This document shows positions 24,667 to 34,050 of a stretch of 64,000 bases of DNA, piece after piece. The position numbers and the translations under genes were made by a program. Within the stretch, counting starts at the first letter, position 1. Each line of letters opens with the position of its first letter. Origin of the DNA: VXNE01 sp965200505 (GTDB lineage: Bacteria; Pseudomonadota; Gammaproteobacteria; Pseudomonadales; Azotimanducaceae). The notes below the pieces were generated by a model. It ran no database searches and was not told the DNA's origin. It saw only the letters and a program-made list of their open reading frames with translations. Where the stretch lies: positions 1,984,001 through 2,048,000 of the forward strand of contig OZ241343.1 in NCBI GenBank assembly GCA_965200505.1. Direction: 5' to 3'.

Positions 24667-26379
24667 TCAGCCGTCCGCTTCACCTTGTTGGTCTCCGCCT
24701 TTGTCCATCTGCTGCTTGATGAGTTCGCCCAAAGTGGTCGGGCCGCGCTGTTGCTCGGCCTCGCGGGATTTGTGGTCGCGCAGGTTGGAGCGTTCCTCGT
24801 CTTGCAGTTTCGCCTTGATGGATAGGCCGATGAAGCGATTCTTGCGATCGACGCTGACGATCTTCGCCTCCATCTCATCGCCCACCTTCAGTGCGTTGCG
24901 AACGTCCTCCACCCGATCCATGCTGATTTCGGCGGCTTTGATGACGCCTTCCACATCCTCCGCCAAGCGCAGCACGGCTTCCTTGGGCTCCACCGAGATC
25001 ACCTCGCCCTTCACCAGGCTGCCGCGGTCATTGGCGTTGATGTAATCCGTGAAGGCGTCCTGATCCAGCTGTTTGATGCCGAGCGATATGCGTTCGCGCT
25101 CCGCGTCCACCGCCAAGATGACGGTTTCGACTTCTTCGCCCTTGCTGTAGCGGCGCACGGCCGTCTCGCCCTGCTCCGTCCAAGAGATGTCCGAGAGATG
25201 CACCAAGCCGTCAATGCCGCCTTCCAAGCCAATGAAGATGCCGAAATCCGTAATGGACTTGATGTGGCCGGCGATGCGCTGGCCCTTGGTGTAGCTGGCG
25301 GCGAACTCGTCCCAGGGATTGGGCCGGCACTGCTTGATGCCGAGGGAGATGCGGCGGCGCTCTTCGTCGATGTCGAGCACCATCACCTCGATGTTGTCCC
25401 CCACCGCCACCACCTTCGACGGATGTACGTTGCGGTTCGTCCAGTCCATCTCTGAAACGTGGACCAAGCCCTCCACGCCTTCCTCGATTTCCGCGAAGCA
25501 GCCGTAGTCCGTGAGATTGGTCACCACCGCCGGCACGCGCGCGTTTTCGGGATAGCGGCGGGTGATGTCAACCCAGGGATCGTCGCCGAGTTGCTTGATG
25601 CCCAAAGAGACGCGGCTCTTCTCGCGGTCGAACTTGAGGATCTTCACCGTCACCTCGTCGCCCACGCCCACCACTTCGCTCGGATGCCGCACGCGCCGCC
25701 AAGCCATGTCGGTGATGTGCAGCAGGCCATCCACGCCGCCCAGGTCCACAAAGGCGCCGTAGTCCGTGAGGTTCTTGACGACGCCCTTGATCTCCTGGCC
25801 TTCCTGCAGCGACGCCAGCAGCTCTTCGCGTTCGGCGCTGTTCTCTTCCTCCAACACCGCGCGCCGCGACACCACGACGTTGTTGCGCTTTTGATCGAGC
25901 TTGATGACCTTGAAGTCCAGCGGTCGGCCTTCGAGATGGGCCGTTTCGCGCAGCGGGCGCATATCGACCAGCGAGCCGGGGAGAAAGGCGCGGATGTCGT
26001 TGATATCGACCGTGAAGCCGCCTTTGACGCGGCCGTTCATCATGCCCTGCACGGCCTTGCCGTTGGCGAACGCATCCTCCAACGTCTGCCAACATTCGGC
26101 GCGCCGCGCCTTCTCGCGGGATAGGCGGGTGGCGCCGGAGCCATCGTCCACCACTTCCATGGCGACCTTCACTTGATCGCCCACCTTGAGGGTGAACTCG
26201 CCCTTCTCGTTCAGGAACTGCGCCCTTGGGATGACGCCCTCGGACTTCAAGCCGGCATCGACGATGACCACTTCGTTGTCGATGTCCTCCACCGTCGCCG
26301 TGACGATGGACCCGGGCGCCATCTCGATGACGCTCAGGCTCTTCTCGAACAAATCGATGAAACTTTCCGCTTCCGCCAT
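24667..26379 (-). CDS. rpsA: 30S ribosomal protein S1
   Basis: 570 residues with six S1 OB-fold repeats. It starts MAEAESFIDLFEKSLSVIEM and GSIVTATVEDIDNEVVIVDA. The middle repeats carry the usual VDGLLHITDMAWRRVRHPSE and GLVHVSEMDWTNRNVHPSKV segments. The end KAKLQDEERSNLRDHKSREA matches the last repeat, with a short tail. S1 brings mRNA to the 30S subunit. It sits between cmk and ihfB, as in other gammaproteobacteria. Confidence 0.96.
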   Translation of the reverse strand: MAEAESFIDLFEKSLSVIEMAPGSIVTATVEDIDNEVVIVDAGLKSEGVIPRAQFLNEKGEFTLKVGDQVKVAMEVVDDGSGATRLSREKARRAECWQTLEDAFANGKAVQGMMNGRVKGGFTVDINDIRAFLPGSLVDMRPLRETAHLEGRPLDFKVIKLDQKRNNVVVSRRAVLEEENSAEREELLASLQEGQEIKGVVKNLTDYGAFVDLGGVDGLLHITDMAWRRVRHPSEVVGVGDEVTVKILKFDREKSRVSLGIKQLGDDPWVDITRRYPENARVPAVVTNLTDYGCFAEIEEGVEGLVHVSEMDWTNRNVHPSKVVAVGDNIEVMVLDIDEERRRISLGIKQCRPNPWDEFAASYTKGQRIAGHIKSITDFGIFIGLEGGIDGLVHLSDISWTEQGETAVRRYSKGEEVETVILAVDAERERISLGIKQLDQDAFTDYINANDRGSLVKGEVISVEPKEAVLRLAEDVEGVIKAAEISMDRVEDVRNALKVGDEMEAKIVSVDRKNRFIGLSIKAKLQDEERSNLRDHKSREAEQQRGPTTLGELIKQQMDKGGDQQGEADG

Positions 26380-26439
26380 GCTGCTGTGCTTCGCCTCTCT
26401 ACGTTAAGTTCTCGCGGCCTTCCGCCGAACGCGCCCTCC

Positions 26440-27222
26440 CTAGCGAGCCGCTTCGAGCCCACTGCGCTGGGCGCAACCCAGCACCTCCCGAACGACGGCG
26501 TCGATGGACAGATGCGTCGTGTCGATCGTCACCGCGTCGGCGGCCGCCCGCAACGGGGAGATGTGCCGCGTCCGGTCGCGCTCATCGCGCGCGCGGATGC
26601 TTTCCAAGAGTGCGGCGTAGCTGTCGCTTCCGGCGCCCCCAGGCTCACCCACCCCGAGATGAGCCGCGCCACCGCGTGTGCCGGTCGGCCCGCCCAACGA
26701 AGGGCCGTCCACATTAACACCGGGCGCAAGTGCGAGCAACTGCCGGTGGCGACGGCGGGCGCGCTCCTCGGCGCTGGCGTCCAGGAACACCTTGAGGTTG
26801 GCGTCCGGAAACACCACCGTGCCCATGTCGCGCCCATCCGCCACCAGCCCGGGCGGCTGGCGCATCCCTAGCTGCACGTCCCGCAGCGCCATGCGCACGG
26901 GTGGCTGCCGCGCCACTTGTGAGGAACCGGCGCTGATGGCCTCGGCGCGGATGGCGTGGGTCACGTCCTCGCCATCCACGGTGATGGCGCCCTCGCTTTG
27001 TTCGATCGTGAGGCGGGCGGCCAGCTCGGCCAAGCGCTCGCCGTCGCTCAAGTCCATGTCGCGCGCCAAGCCGGCCCAGGCGACGATGCGGTACAGGGCG
27101 CCGCTGTCCAATAGATGCCAGCCCAACGCGCTGGCGACGCGCCCGGCCACGGTGCCCTTGCCGGAGCCACTTGGCCCGTCGATGGCGATGACCGGCGCCG
27201 GCGCTTGCTTGGCGTCAGCCAT
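26440..27222 (-). CDS. cmk: Cytidylate kinase with an unusual insertion
   Basis: 260 residues from ATG at 27222 (MADAKQAPAPVIAIDGPSGS), 8 bp inside tyrA. The P-loop GPSGSGKGT, the LDSGALYR and DGRDMGTVVFPDA motifs and the late ESIRARDERDRTRHISPL define CMP/dCMP kinase. Cmk is usually ~225 residues. Here roughly 35 extra Gly/Ala/Pro-rich residues (APGVNVDGPSLGGPTGTRGG onward) lie between RRRHRQL and YAALLESI, in the lid region. The frame is intact through the insertion. Whether it alters activity is unknown. It lies between tyrA and rpsA with no aroA gene. Confidence 0.92.
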   Translation of the reverse strand: MADAKQAPAPVIAIDGPSGSGKGTVAGRVASALGWHLLDSGALYRIVAWAGLARDMDLSDGERLAELAARLTIEQSEGAITVDGEDVTHAIRAEAISAGSSQVARQPPVRMALRDVQLGMRQPPGLVADGRDMGTVVFPDANLKVFLDASAEERARRRHRQLLALAPGVNVDGPSLGGPTGTRGGAAHLGVGEPGGAGSDSYAALLESIRARDERDRTRHISPLRAAADAVTIDTTHLSIDAVVREVLGCAQRSGLEAAR

Positions 27223-28027
27223 CGAGTTGGCGGCGCTTGGCTTGGGCGGCGGCGAGGCGGCGCACCAAGGCGGCTTTGTCTTCGCCAACCGTGAGCCGCG
27301 ATGCCAATGCCTCCACCCAATGCAGCACCGCGTCGCGGTTTTCGTGCAGGATGTCTCCCCACACCGCGGGGTCGGCGGCGGCGATGCGGGTGAAGTCGCG
27401 GAATCCACCGCCCACCGAGCGGCGCAACGCCGCTTCGTCCACGTCGTCCAGCAGCTCCATGAGCGCGAAGGCCAACAGGTGCGGCAAGTGGCTGGTGGCC
27501 GCCAGAAGGCAATCGTGGGCTTCCGGCGTTTGCTCCGTCACCGTGGCGCCGAGCTTGCGCCACCAGCCGCTCACTCGCGCCACAACCGATGGCGCCGTTT
27601 CCGCCACCGGGGTGACGATAACGGAGCAGCCCTTGAAGAGATCGGCCTTGGCCGCCGCGGCGCCGTGGCGTTCCGAACCCGCCACCGGATGGCAGGGCAC
27701 GAAGGCCGGCGGCAGCGCCCCTTGCTCGCGCAACGCCCGAATGGCCGGCGCCTTGACGCTGCCCACATCGAAGATCACGGCGTCTGGATGTCGTTGCGCC
27801 ATTTGCGCGACGCTGCCGGCAATGCCGCTCACCGGCGTGGCGACGCACACCGCCGCCGGCGCGATTTCCGGGCGGGGCGGATCAACGATGCCGCGGGCGC
27901 GGGCCGCGGCGAGGGCGGCGGGGTCTGCATCCATGCCGTGGAAGTGCTCGAAGAGGCCGGCGGCCCGTGCCGCCAGCGCGAACGAACCGCCGATGAGGCC
28001 CGTTCCCACCACCAACAGGGCGCTCAC
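27215..28027 (-). CDS. tyrA: Prephenate dehydrogenase
   Basis: 270 residues from GTG at 28027, overlapping the hisC stop (GTGA). The N-terminal NAD domain has LLVVGTGLIGGSFALA. CHPVAGSERHG carries the catalytic His region, and the helical dimerisation domain includes TPEAHDCLLAATSHLPHLLA and SVGGGFRDFTRIAAADP. The enzyme makes hydroxyphenylpyruvate for tyrosine. In Pseudomonas this gene is fused to aroA; here it ends before cmk and no EPSP synthase follows. Confidence 0.92.
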   Translation of the reverse strand: MSALLVVGTGLIGGSFALAARAAGLFEHFHGMDADPAALAAARARGIVDPPRPEIAPAAVCVATPVSGIAGSVAQMAQRHPDAVIFDVGSVKAPAIRALREQGALPPAFVPCHPVAGSERHGAAAAKADLFKGCSVIVTPVAETAPSVVARVSGWWRKLGATVTEQTPEAHDCLLAATSHLPHLLAFALMELLDDVDEAALRRSVGGGFRDFTRIAAADPAVWGDILHENRDAVLHWVEALASRLTVGEDKAALVRRLAAAQAKRRQLDG

Positions 28028-29118
28028 AGCACGGCGCCCAAGGCATCGAGGAAGCGCTCGTTCTCGGCCTCCAAGCCGATGGTGACGCGCAGATGCTCGG
28101 CCATGCCGTAGTTCGCCACCGGCCGGACGATGACGCCGCGTTCCAGCAGCGCCTCGTAGAGCGGCTGCGCGGGCCGTCCGCAGTCCAAAGTGACAAAGTT
28201 GCCGATGGACGGGATGAACGGCACCCCCAAACGCTTGAGGCCGGCTTCGAGCTGCGCCATGCCGGCGGCATTCAGCGCCTTGCTGCTGGCCACGAAATCC
28301 GCGTCCGCCAGCGCCGCTTCGGCCGCCGCCAAGGCCAGGCTCGACGCGTTGAAGGGCTGGCGGATGCGGTTCATCAAGTCCGCAAACGCCGGGCTGGACA
28401 CGCTGTAGCCGATGCGCAGCCCGGCGAGGCCGTGGATTTTCGAGAAGGTGCGCGTGACGATGAGGTTCGGGTGGCTGGCCTGCAGCGCGATGCCGTCCGG
28501 ATACGCCGGTTCCGACACATATTCCCGATAGGCTTCGTCCAGCACCACCCAAACCCGCGCCGGCAGCGCCCCGAGGAAGCGCTCAAGGGCGGCGCGGGAG
28601 GTCCAAGTGCCGGTGGGATTGTTCGGATTGGCGATGAAGACGATGCGCGTCGCCTCGTTGACGCGCTTGAGCATCGCATCCAAATCGTGCCCCCAATCCT
28701 TCGACGGCACCACCACCAACTGGCCGTGGGCGCCCACCACGGCCAAGGGATAGACGACGAAGCAGTGCTCATCCACGATGGCCTCGGTGCCCGGCGAAAG
28801 CGCCACGCGGGCGGCGAGTTCCAGCACGTCGTTGGAGCCGTTGCCAAGGGTGATTTGCGCCTCCGCCACGTTGAGGCGCCCCGCCAGGGCGCCTTTCAGC
28901 CGGTGGCCGCTGCCATCCGGGTAACGCGACAGCTCCGCGGTGGCGCGTTCGATGGCGGCGCGGACGGCGGGCCCGGGGCCGCGCGGGTTCTCGTTGCTGG
29001 CGAGCTTCACCACGTCTTTGATGCCCGTTTCCCGCGCTAGCTCCTCGATGGGTTTGCCGGGCTGATAGGGGCTGAGCTCGGCGAGGCGCTCGTTGACGTT
29101 GGCGGCGACGCCCGCCAT
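28024..29118 (-). CDS. hisC: Histidinol-phosphate aminotransferase (HisC2-type)
   Basis: 364 residues, ATG at 29118 overlapping the pheA stop as TGATG. PLP fold type I features: VKLASNENPRGPGPAV, RYPDGSGHRLKGAL, FIANPNNPTGTW, and the Schiff-base Lys in RTFSKIHGLAGLRIGY. In this operon position the enzyme may also act on aromatic keto acids. It is tightly packed with pheA and tyrA, so it belongs to a single aromatic amino-acid unit. Confidence 0.93.
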   Translation of the reverse strand: MAGVAANVNERLAELSPYQPGKPIEELARETGIKDVVKLASNENPRGPGPAVRAAIERATAELSRYPDGSGHRLKGALAGRLNVAEAQITLGNGSNDVLELAARVALSPGTEAIVDEHCFVVYPLAVVGAHGQLVVVPSKDWGHDLDAMLKRVNEATRIVFIANPNNPTGTWTSRAALERFLGALPARVWVVLDEAYREYVSEPAYPDGIALQASHPNLIVTRTFSKIHGLAGLRIGYSVSSPAFADLMNRIRQPFNASSLALAAAEAALADADFVASSKALNAAGMAQLEAGLKRLGVPFIPSIGNFVTLDCGRPAQPLYEALLERGVIVRPVANYGMAEHLRVTIGLEAENERFLDALGAVL

Positions 29119-30212
29119 CAGATCACCGCCTTCGGGTAAGACCCCAGCGAGCGCACATCCGTGGCGACGGCCTGCACCTCAGACAGCACCGTCTGCACGG
29201 CCGGCGCGGTCTCGTGGCCATCGAAATCGATGAAGAACACGTAATTCCAGTTGCCGGAGCGGGATGGCCGCGTCTCGATGCGCGTGAGGTCGATGCCGTG
29301 GCGATGGAACGGCGCCAGCACACCGTAGAGGGCGCCCGGCTCGTTCTTGGTGGAAACCAAGATGGACGTCTTGTCCGCGCCGCTGGCCCCCACCCGCTGA
29401 TCGCCAATCACCAGAAAGCGCGTCTTGTTGTCTGGCTCGTCCTCCACGTTGGTGGCGAGGATGCGCAGGCCATAGCGTTCGGCCGCCATCTCGCCGGCAA
29501 TGGCCCCGGCGCCCTCGGTCTCATTGGCCAGCCGCGCCGCCTCGGCGTTGCTGGCCACCGGCAGGCGTGGCGTCTCGGGATAGTGCCTGTCCAGCCAGCG
29601 GCGGCACTGCGCCAACGATTGCTCGTGCGAGTAGATGGCGGTGATGGCGTCGCTGTGGCCCCGCGACATGAAGGCGTGGTGAATGGGCAGCTCCACTTCG
29701 CCGCAAATGGAGAGCTTGGAGGACATGAAGCAATCCAAGGTGTGGTTCACCATGCCCTCAGTGCTGTTTTCCACCGGCACCACGCCGTAGTGGGCCGCGC
29801 CGGATTCCACCTCGCGGAACACCTCGTCAATGGAAGCCAGCGCCTTGGCGGTGGCGAAGTGGCCGAACTGCTTGATGGCGGCGGCTTCGGTGTAGGTGCC
29901 GGCGGGGCCCAAGCAAGCGATGGTGAGGGGCTGCTCCAAGGAAAGGCAACAGGAGATGATCTCGCGGAACAGGCGTGCGATGTCCGCGTTGGAGAGCGGG
30001 CCGGTGTTCTCTTCCTGCACCCGCTTCAAGATCTTCGCCTCGCGTTCGGGGCGGTAGAAGAGGGGTTGCTCGTCGCCTTCCGTGCGGGACTTGATCTCCG
30101 CCACCCGCTCCGCACATTCGGCGCGTTCGTTCAGGAGCTTGGCCAGCTCCCGGTCTATCGCGTCAATGCGTTCGCGCACCGCCGCAAGGCGTGGCCCGTC
30201 GTCGTCCGTCAT
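29118..30212 (-). CDS. pheA: Bifunctional chorismate mutase / prephenate dehydratase
   Basis: 364 residues, ATG at 30212 overlapping the serC stop as ATGA. Residues ~1-90 are an AroQ chorismate mutase (LAAVRERIDAIDRELAKLLN). Then comes prephenate dehydratase (CLGPAGTYTEAAAIKQFG, YGVVPVENSTEGMVNHTLD, SNAEAARLANETEGAGAIAG). The ACT domain starts near residue 270 (SILVSTKNEPGALYGVLAPF, IETRPSRSGNWNYVFFID), where phenylalanine inhibits. It is the P-protein form usual in gammaproteobacteria. Confidence 0.95.
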   Translation of the reverse strand: MTDDDGPRLAAVRERIDAIDRELAKLLNERAECAERVAEIKSRTEGDEQPLFYRPEREAKILKRVQEENTGPLSNADIARLFREIISCCLSLEQPLTIACLGPAGTYTEAAAIKQFGHFATAKALASIDEVFREVESGAAHYGVVPVENSTEGMVNHTLDCFMSSKLSICGEVELPIHHAFMSRGHSDAITAIYSHEQSLAQCRRWLDRHYPETPRLPVASNAEAARLANETEGAGAIAGEMAAERYGLRILATNVEDEPDNKTRFLVIGDQRVGASGADKTSILVSTKNEPGALYGVLAPFHRHGIDLTRIETRPSRSGNWNYVFFIDFDGHETAPAVQTVLSEVQAVATDVRSLGSYPKAVI

Positions 30213-31291
30213 GCGCGATCGGCTTCAAACGCTGCCATGAACTCGATGAGTGCCGCCACCGCCTCCTCCGTCACGGCATTGTAAAGGCTCGCGCGCATGC
30301 CCCCAACGCTGCGGTGGCCTTTCAGGTTGAGGAGCCCGGCGGCGGTGGCCTCGGCCAGGAACGCCGCATCCAAGGCGGGATCAGCCAAGGTGAAAGGCAC
30401 GTTCATCCACGAGCGGTGCGGCGCCGCCACCGGGCAGTGGTAGAAGTTGCTGGCGTCGATGGCGGCGTAGAGCCGCGCCGCCTTGCGCTCGTTCACGGTG
30501 GCCATCGCCGCCAAACCGCCTTGCTCGATGAGCCACTCGAAGACGAGGCCGGCCAAGTACCAAGCGTAGGTGGGCGGCGTGTTCAGCATGGAGCCGGCCG
30601 CGGCGTGGGCGCTGTAATCCAGCAGCGTGGGCGTGTCCGCGCGGGCTTGGCCGGCGAGGTCTTTGCGCACGATCACCACGGTGAGGCCGGCCGGGCCGAT
30701 GTTCTTCTGGGCGCCGGCGTAGAGGACGCCGAAGCGCGTCACATCCAAGGGGCGGGACAGGAGCGTGGACGACAGGTCCGCGACCAAGGGCACGGCACCC
30801 ACATCCGGCCATTCGTGGTATTCGACGCCGCCGATGGTCTCGTTGCCGGTGACATGGACGTAGCGGGCGTTGCGGGAGAGGCGCCAAGACGCGGCATCCG
30901 GAACGGTGGTGAAGCCCTGCGCCTCGGCAGATGCCGCCACGTTGACGTTGAGCAAGCGCCGCCCTTCGGCGATGGCCTTGGCCGCCCAAGCGCCGGTGTG
31001 GACATAGTCCGCCACGTCTTCCCGGCCGGCCAGATTCAGCGGCGCCATCGCAAATTGCAGGGTGGCGCCGCCCTGCAGGAACAACACATGGTAGCTGTCA
31101 TTGACGCCAAGCAGCGCCCGGAGGTTCGCCTCGGCGCGTTCGGCGATGTCGATGAACGCCTTGCTGCGGTGGCTCATCTCCATCACGGAGAGGCCGCGCC
31201 CTTGGTAATCCAGCAATTCCGCTTGGGCCCGCTCCAACACGGCTTCGGGCAGGGCGGCGGGGCCCGCGGAGAAGTTATGGGCGCGCGTCAT
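30209..31291 (-). CDS. serC: Phosphoserine aminotransferase
   Basis: 360 residues from ATG at 31291 (MTRAHNFSAGPAALP); an in-frame ATG lies 12 bp upstream. PLP Lys is in LYAGAQKNIGPAGLTVVIVR. Other family segments are MEMSHRSKAFIDIAERAE, LFLQGGATLQFAMAPLNL, and RSWMNVPFTL near the end. The enzyme acts in serine and pyridoxal phosphate synthesis. It follows gyrA by 27 bp. Confidence 0.95.
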   Translation of the reverse strand: MTRAHNFSAGPAALPEAVLERAQAELLDYQGRGLSVMEMSHRSKAFIDIAERAEANLRALLGVNDSYHVLFLQGGATLQFAMAPLNLAGREDVADYVHTGAWAAKAIAEGRRLLNVNVAASAEAQGFTTVPDAASWRLSRNARYVHVTGNETIGGVEYHEWPDVGAVPLVADLSSTLLSRPLDVTRFGVLYAGAQKNIGPAGLTVVIVRKDLAGQARADTPTLLDYSAHAAAGSMLNTPPTYAWYLAGLVFEWLIEQGGLAAMATVNERKAARLYAAIDASNFYHCPVAAPHRSWMNVPFTLADPALDAAFLAEATAAGLLNLKGHRSVGGMRASLYNAVTEEAVAALIEFMAAFEADRA

Positions 31292-31318
31292 GGCAACTGG
31301 CAACGGGGCGGAAGCCCG

Positions 31319-33946
31319 CTAGGATTCGCCTTCCGAGTTGTCGCCGTTATCGCCGTCTTCGCCGTCGTCGCCTTCGCCGCCGTTGTCCTTCTCGACGATG
31401 CGTTCGAGGCCGACGAGATGCTCTTCTTCCCGCACCGCGATGAGCTTCACGCCCTGCGTGTTGCGGCCCAGCACGGATACCTCATCCGCCGCCGTGCGCA
31501 CCAAGGTGCCTTGGTCGCTGATGAGCATGATCTCGTCGCCGGCGAACACCTGTGCCGCGCCCACCAAGGCGCCGTTGCGGTCTCCACCCTGCTGGGCGAT
31601 GACGCCTTGGGTGCCGCGGCCCTTCACCGGAAACGCCGTGAGGTCCGTGCGCTTGCCGTAGCCGTTCGCGCTGGCCGTGAGCAGATAGCCATCCGGCTGC
31701 GGGATGATGAGGGCGATGACGGAATGCCCGGCCCGCAGCCGAATGCCATGCACGCCCCGCGCCGTCCGGCCCATGGCGCGCACGTCCGACTCCTTGAAGC
31801 GCACCGCCTTGCCGGAGCTTGCCACCAGCATGATGTCTGAGCGGCCATCGGTGATGGCGACGCCCACCAAATGGTTGCCTTCTTCCAAGGCCAGCGCGAT
31901 GAGGCCATTGGAACGGCGATTCGCAAAGCGTTCCACCGGCGTCTTTTTCACCGTGCCGTTCGCCGTGGCCATGAACACGAAGGCGTCTTCGGCGAAATCC
32001 CGCATGGGCAGGAGCGCCGTGATGCGTTCGTCGCCTTCGAGGGGCAGCATGTTCACCAACGGGCGCCCCTTCGCGCCGCGGCTGCCCTGCGGAATCTGGA
32101 ACACCCGCAGCCAATACACCTTGCCCTTGTTCGAGAAGCACAGCAGCGTGTCGTGGGAGTTCGCGGTGAGGAGGTGTTCCACGAAATCCTCGTCTTTCAC
32201 CCCCGTCGCCGTTTTGCCGCGCCCGCCGCGCCGCTGCGCCTGATACACGGTGAGCGGCTGTGTCTTGGCGTAGCCTTGGTGGGACACGGTGACCACCATG
32301 TCCTCCTCGGTGATGAGGTCCTCGGCGCTCAAGTCTTGGTGGGAACTTTGGATTTCGGTGCGGCGGTCGTCGCCGTAGCGCTCCCGGATGTCCTTGAGTT
32401 CGTCCCGGATCACCTCCGTCAAGCGCTCGGTTGAATCCAAAATGGCTTGCAGCGCCTTGATCTCATCCAGGACTTCGCCGTAGTCGTCCATGAGCTTGTC
32501 TTTCTGCAGACCCGTCAAGCGCTGCAGCTGCATGTCCAAGATGGCCTGCGCCTGCTGTTCGGAAAGCCGGTAGAGGCCGTCGACGAAGCCGAACTCCGGG
32601 CCGAGGTCATCCGGGCGGCAGGCGTCGCTGCCGGCGCGTTGCATCAACTCCGCCACCGACTCCGAAGCGAAGCGCCGCCCCATCAGCGCTTCCCGGGCAT
32701 CCGCCGGCGTGCGCGAGGCGCGGATGAGATCGACCACGGTTTCGGCGTTCTCCAGCGCCACGGCCTGGCCTTCGAGCAGGTGGCCGCGCCGCCGCGCCCG
32801 CGCGACGAGAAACGCCGTGCGCCGAAACACCACCTCGCGGCGATGCTTCAGGAACTCCTCCAGCATCTGCTTCAAGTTGAGCAGGCGCGGCTGGCCATCC
32901 ACCAAGGCCACGCAGTTGATGCCAAAGACGGACTGCAACTGCGTTTGCGCGTACAGGTTGTTCAGCACCACCTCGCCCGGCTCGTTGCGGCGCAGCTCGA
33001 TGACGATGCGCAGGCCGTCTTTGTCCGATTCGTCGCGCAGCTCCGTGATGCCCTCGATCTTCTTCTCGCGCACGAGTTCCGCGATCTTCTCGATGAGGCG
33101 GGATTTGTTGAGCTGGAAGGGAATCTCGGTGATGACGATGGTGTCTTTGCCGGCGCCATCGGACTGCACTTCGGCCCGCGCCCGAACGTAGATGCGCCCC
33201 CGCCCGGTGCGATACGCCTCCACGATGCCGGCGCGGCCGTTGATGATGCCGGCGGTGGGGAAATCCGGCCCGTCGATGTGCTCCATCAGGGCATCGACGC
33301 CGATGGTGCCGTCCTCGAGCAGGGCGAGGCAGGCGTCGATGGTCTCGCGCAGGTTGTGTGGCGGGATGTTCGTGGCCAAGCCCACCGCGATGCCGGACGA
33401 GCCATTCAGCAGCAGGTTCGGCACCCGCGTCGGCAACACTTCCGGCATGGACAAGGTGTCGTCGTAGTTCGGCACGAAGTCCACCGCGTCCTTGTCCAAG
33501 TCCGCCAGCATCTCGCTGGCGAGGCGCTCCATCCGCACCTCCGTGTAGCGCATGGCGGCGGGCGGGTCGCCATCCACCGAGCCGAAGTTGCCCTGGCCGT
33601 CCACCAGCAGGTAGCGCATCGAGAAATCCTGCGCCATGCGGGCGATGGTCTCGTAGATGGCGCTGTCGCCATGCGGGTGGTACTTGCCCATCACCTCGCC
33701 GACCACCCGCGCGGACTTCATGTACGGGCGGTTGTACACGTTGTTCAGCTCGTGCATCGCGTACAGCACGCGCTTGTGGACGGGCTTCAGCCCATCGCGC
33801 ACGTCGGGCAGGGCGCGCCCGACGATCACGCTCATCGCGTAATCGAGGTAAGACTGCTTGAGCTCGTCTTCGATGTTGACCGGGAGAATCTCCCGGCCGC
33901 GGCTTCCCCCGCTGCCGGCGGCGGAATCGGCTCCAACGTCAGACAT
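31319..33946 (-). CDS. gyrA: DNA gyrase subunit A
   Basis: 875 residues. The catalytic Tyr is Tyr134 (MRYTEVRM). The quinolone-resistance region reads KYHPHGDSAIYETIARMAQD: Ser95 equals E. coli Ser83, and Glu99 replaces Asp87, as in several wild-type species. QRRGGRGKTATG near residue 570 is the GyrA-box region of the C-terminal wrapping domain, and the tail is acidic (GGEGDDGEDGDNGDN). Gyrase introduces negative supercoils with GyrB, which is not in the window. This is the first gene of the serC-pheA-hisC-tyrA-cmk-rpsA-ihfB-lapA block. Confidence 0.97.
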   Translation of the reverse strand: MSDVGADSAAGSGGSRGREILPVNIEDELKQSYLDYAMSVIVGRALPDVRDGLKPVHKRVLYAMHELNNVYNRPYMKSARVVGEVMGKYHPHGDSAIYETIARMAQDFSMRYLLVDGQGNFGSVDGDPPAAMRYTEVRMERLASEMLADLDKDAVDFVPNYDDTLSMPEVLPTRVPNLLLNGSSGIAVGLATNIPPHNLRETIDACLALLEDGTIGVDALMEHIDGPDFPTAGIINGRAGIVEAYRTGRGRIYVRARAEVQSDGAGKDTIVITEIPFQLNKSRLIEKIAELVREKKIEGITELRDESDKDGLRIVIELRRNEPGEVVLNNLYAQTQLQSVFGINCVALVDGQPRLLNLKQMLEEFLKHRREVVFRRTAFLVARARRRGHLLEGQAVALENAETVVDLIRASRTPADAREALMGRRFASESVAELMQRAGSDACRPDDLGPEFGFVDGLYRLSEQQAQAILDMQLQRLTGLQKDKLMDDYGEVLDEIKALQAILDSTERLTEVIRDELKDIRERYGDDRRTEIQSSHQDLSAEDLITEEDMVVTVSHQGYAKTQPLTVYQAQRRGGRGKTATGVKDEDFVEHLLTANSHDTLLCFSNKGKVYWLRVFQIPQGSRGAKGRPLVNMLPLEGDERITALLPMRDFAEDAFVFMATANGTVKKTPVERFANRRSNGLIALALEEGNHLVGVAITDGRSDIMLVASSGKAVRFKESDVRAMGRTARGVHGIRLRAGHSVIALIIPQPDGYLLTASANGYGKRTDLTAFPVKGRGTQGVIAQQGGDRNGALVGAAQVFAGDEIMLISDQGTLVRTAADEVSVLGRNTQGVKLIAVREEEHLVGLERIVEKDNGGEGDDGEDGDNGDNSEGES

Positions 33947-33984
33947 GGGGCGGCTCGGCTAGGGGGCGTGGGGCAAAAGGAACG

Positions 33985-33990
33985 ATTTTA
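33985..33990 (-). promoter_or_regulatory. Candidate -10 box for gyrA
   Basis: On the minus strand GGTAAAATC gives TAAAAT, five of six matches to consensus, about 40 bp before the gyrA ATG. No clear -35 was found. Confidence 0.35.
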
Positions 33991-34050
33991 CCATTGAAGG
34001 GGGGTGCGGCGGGCCCGAGCGCCCGGCGCACGCAGCCCCACCGGATGCCG

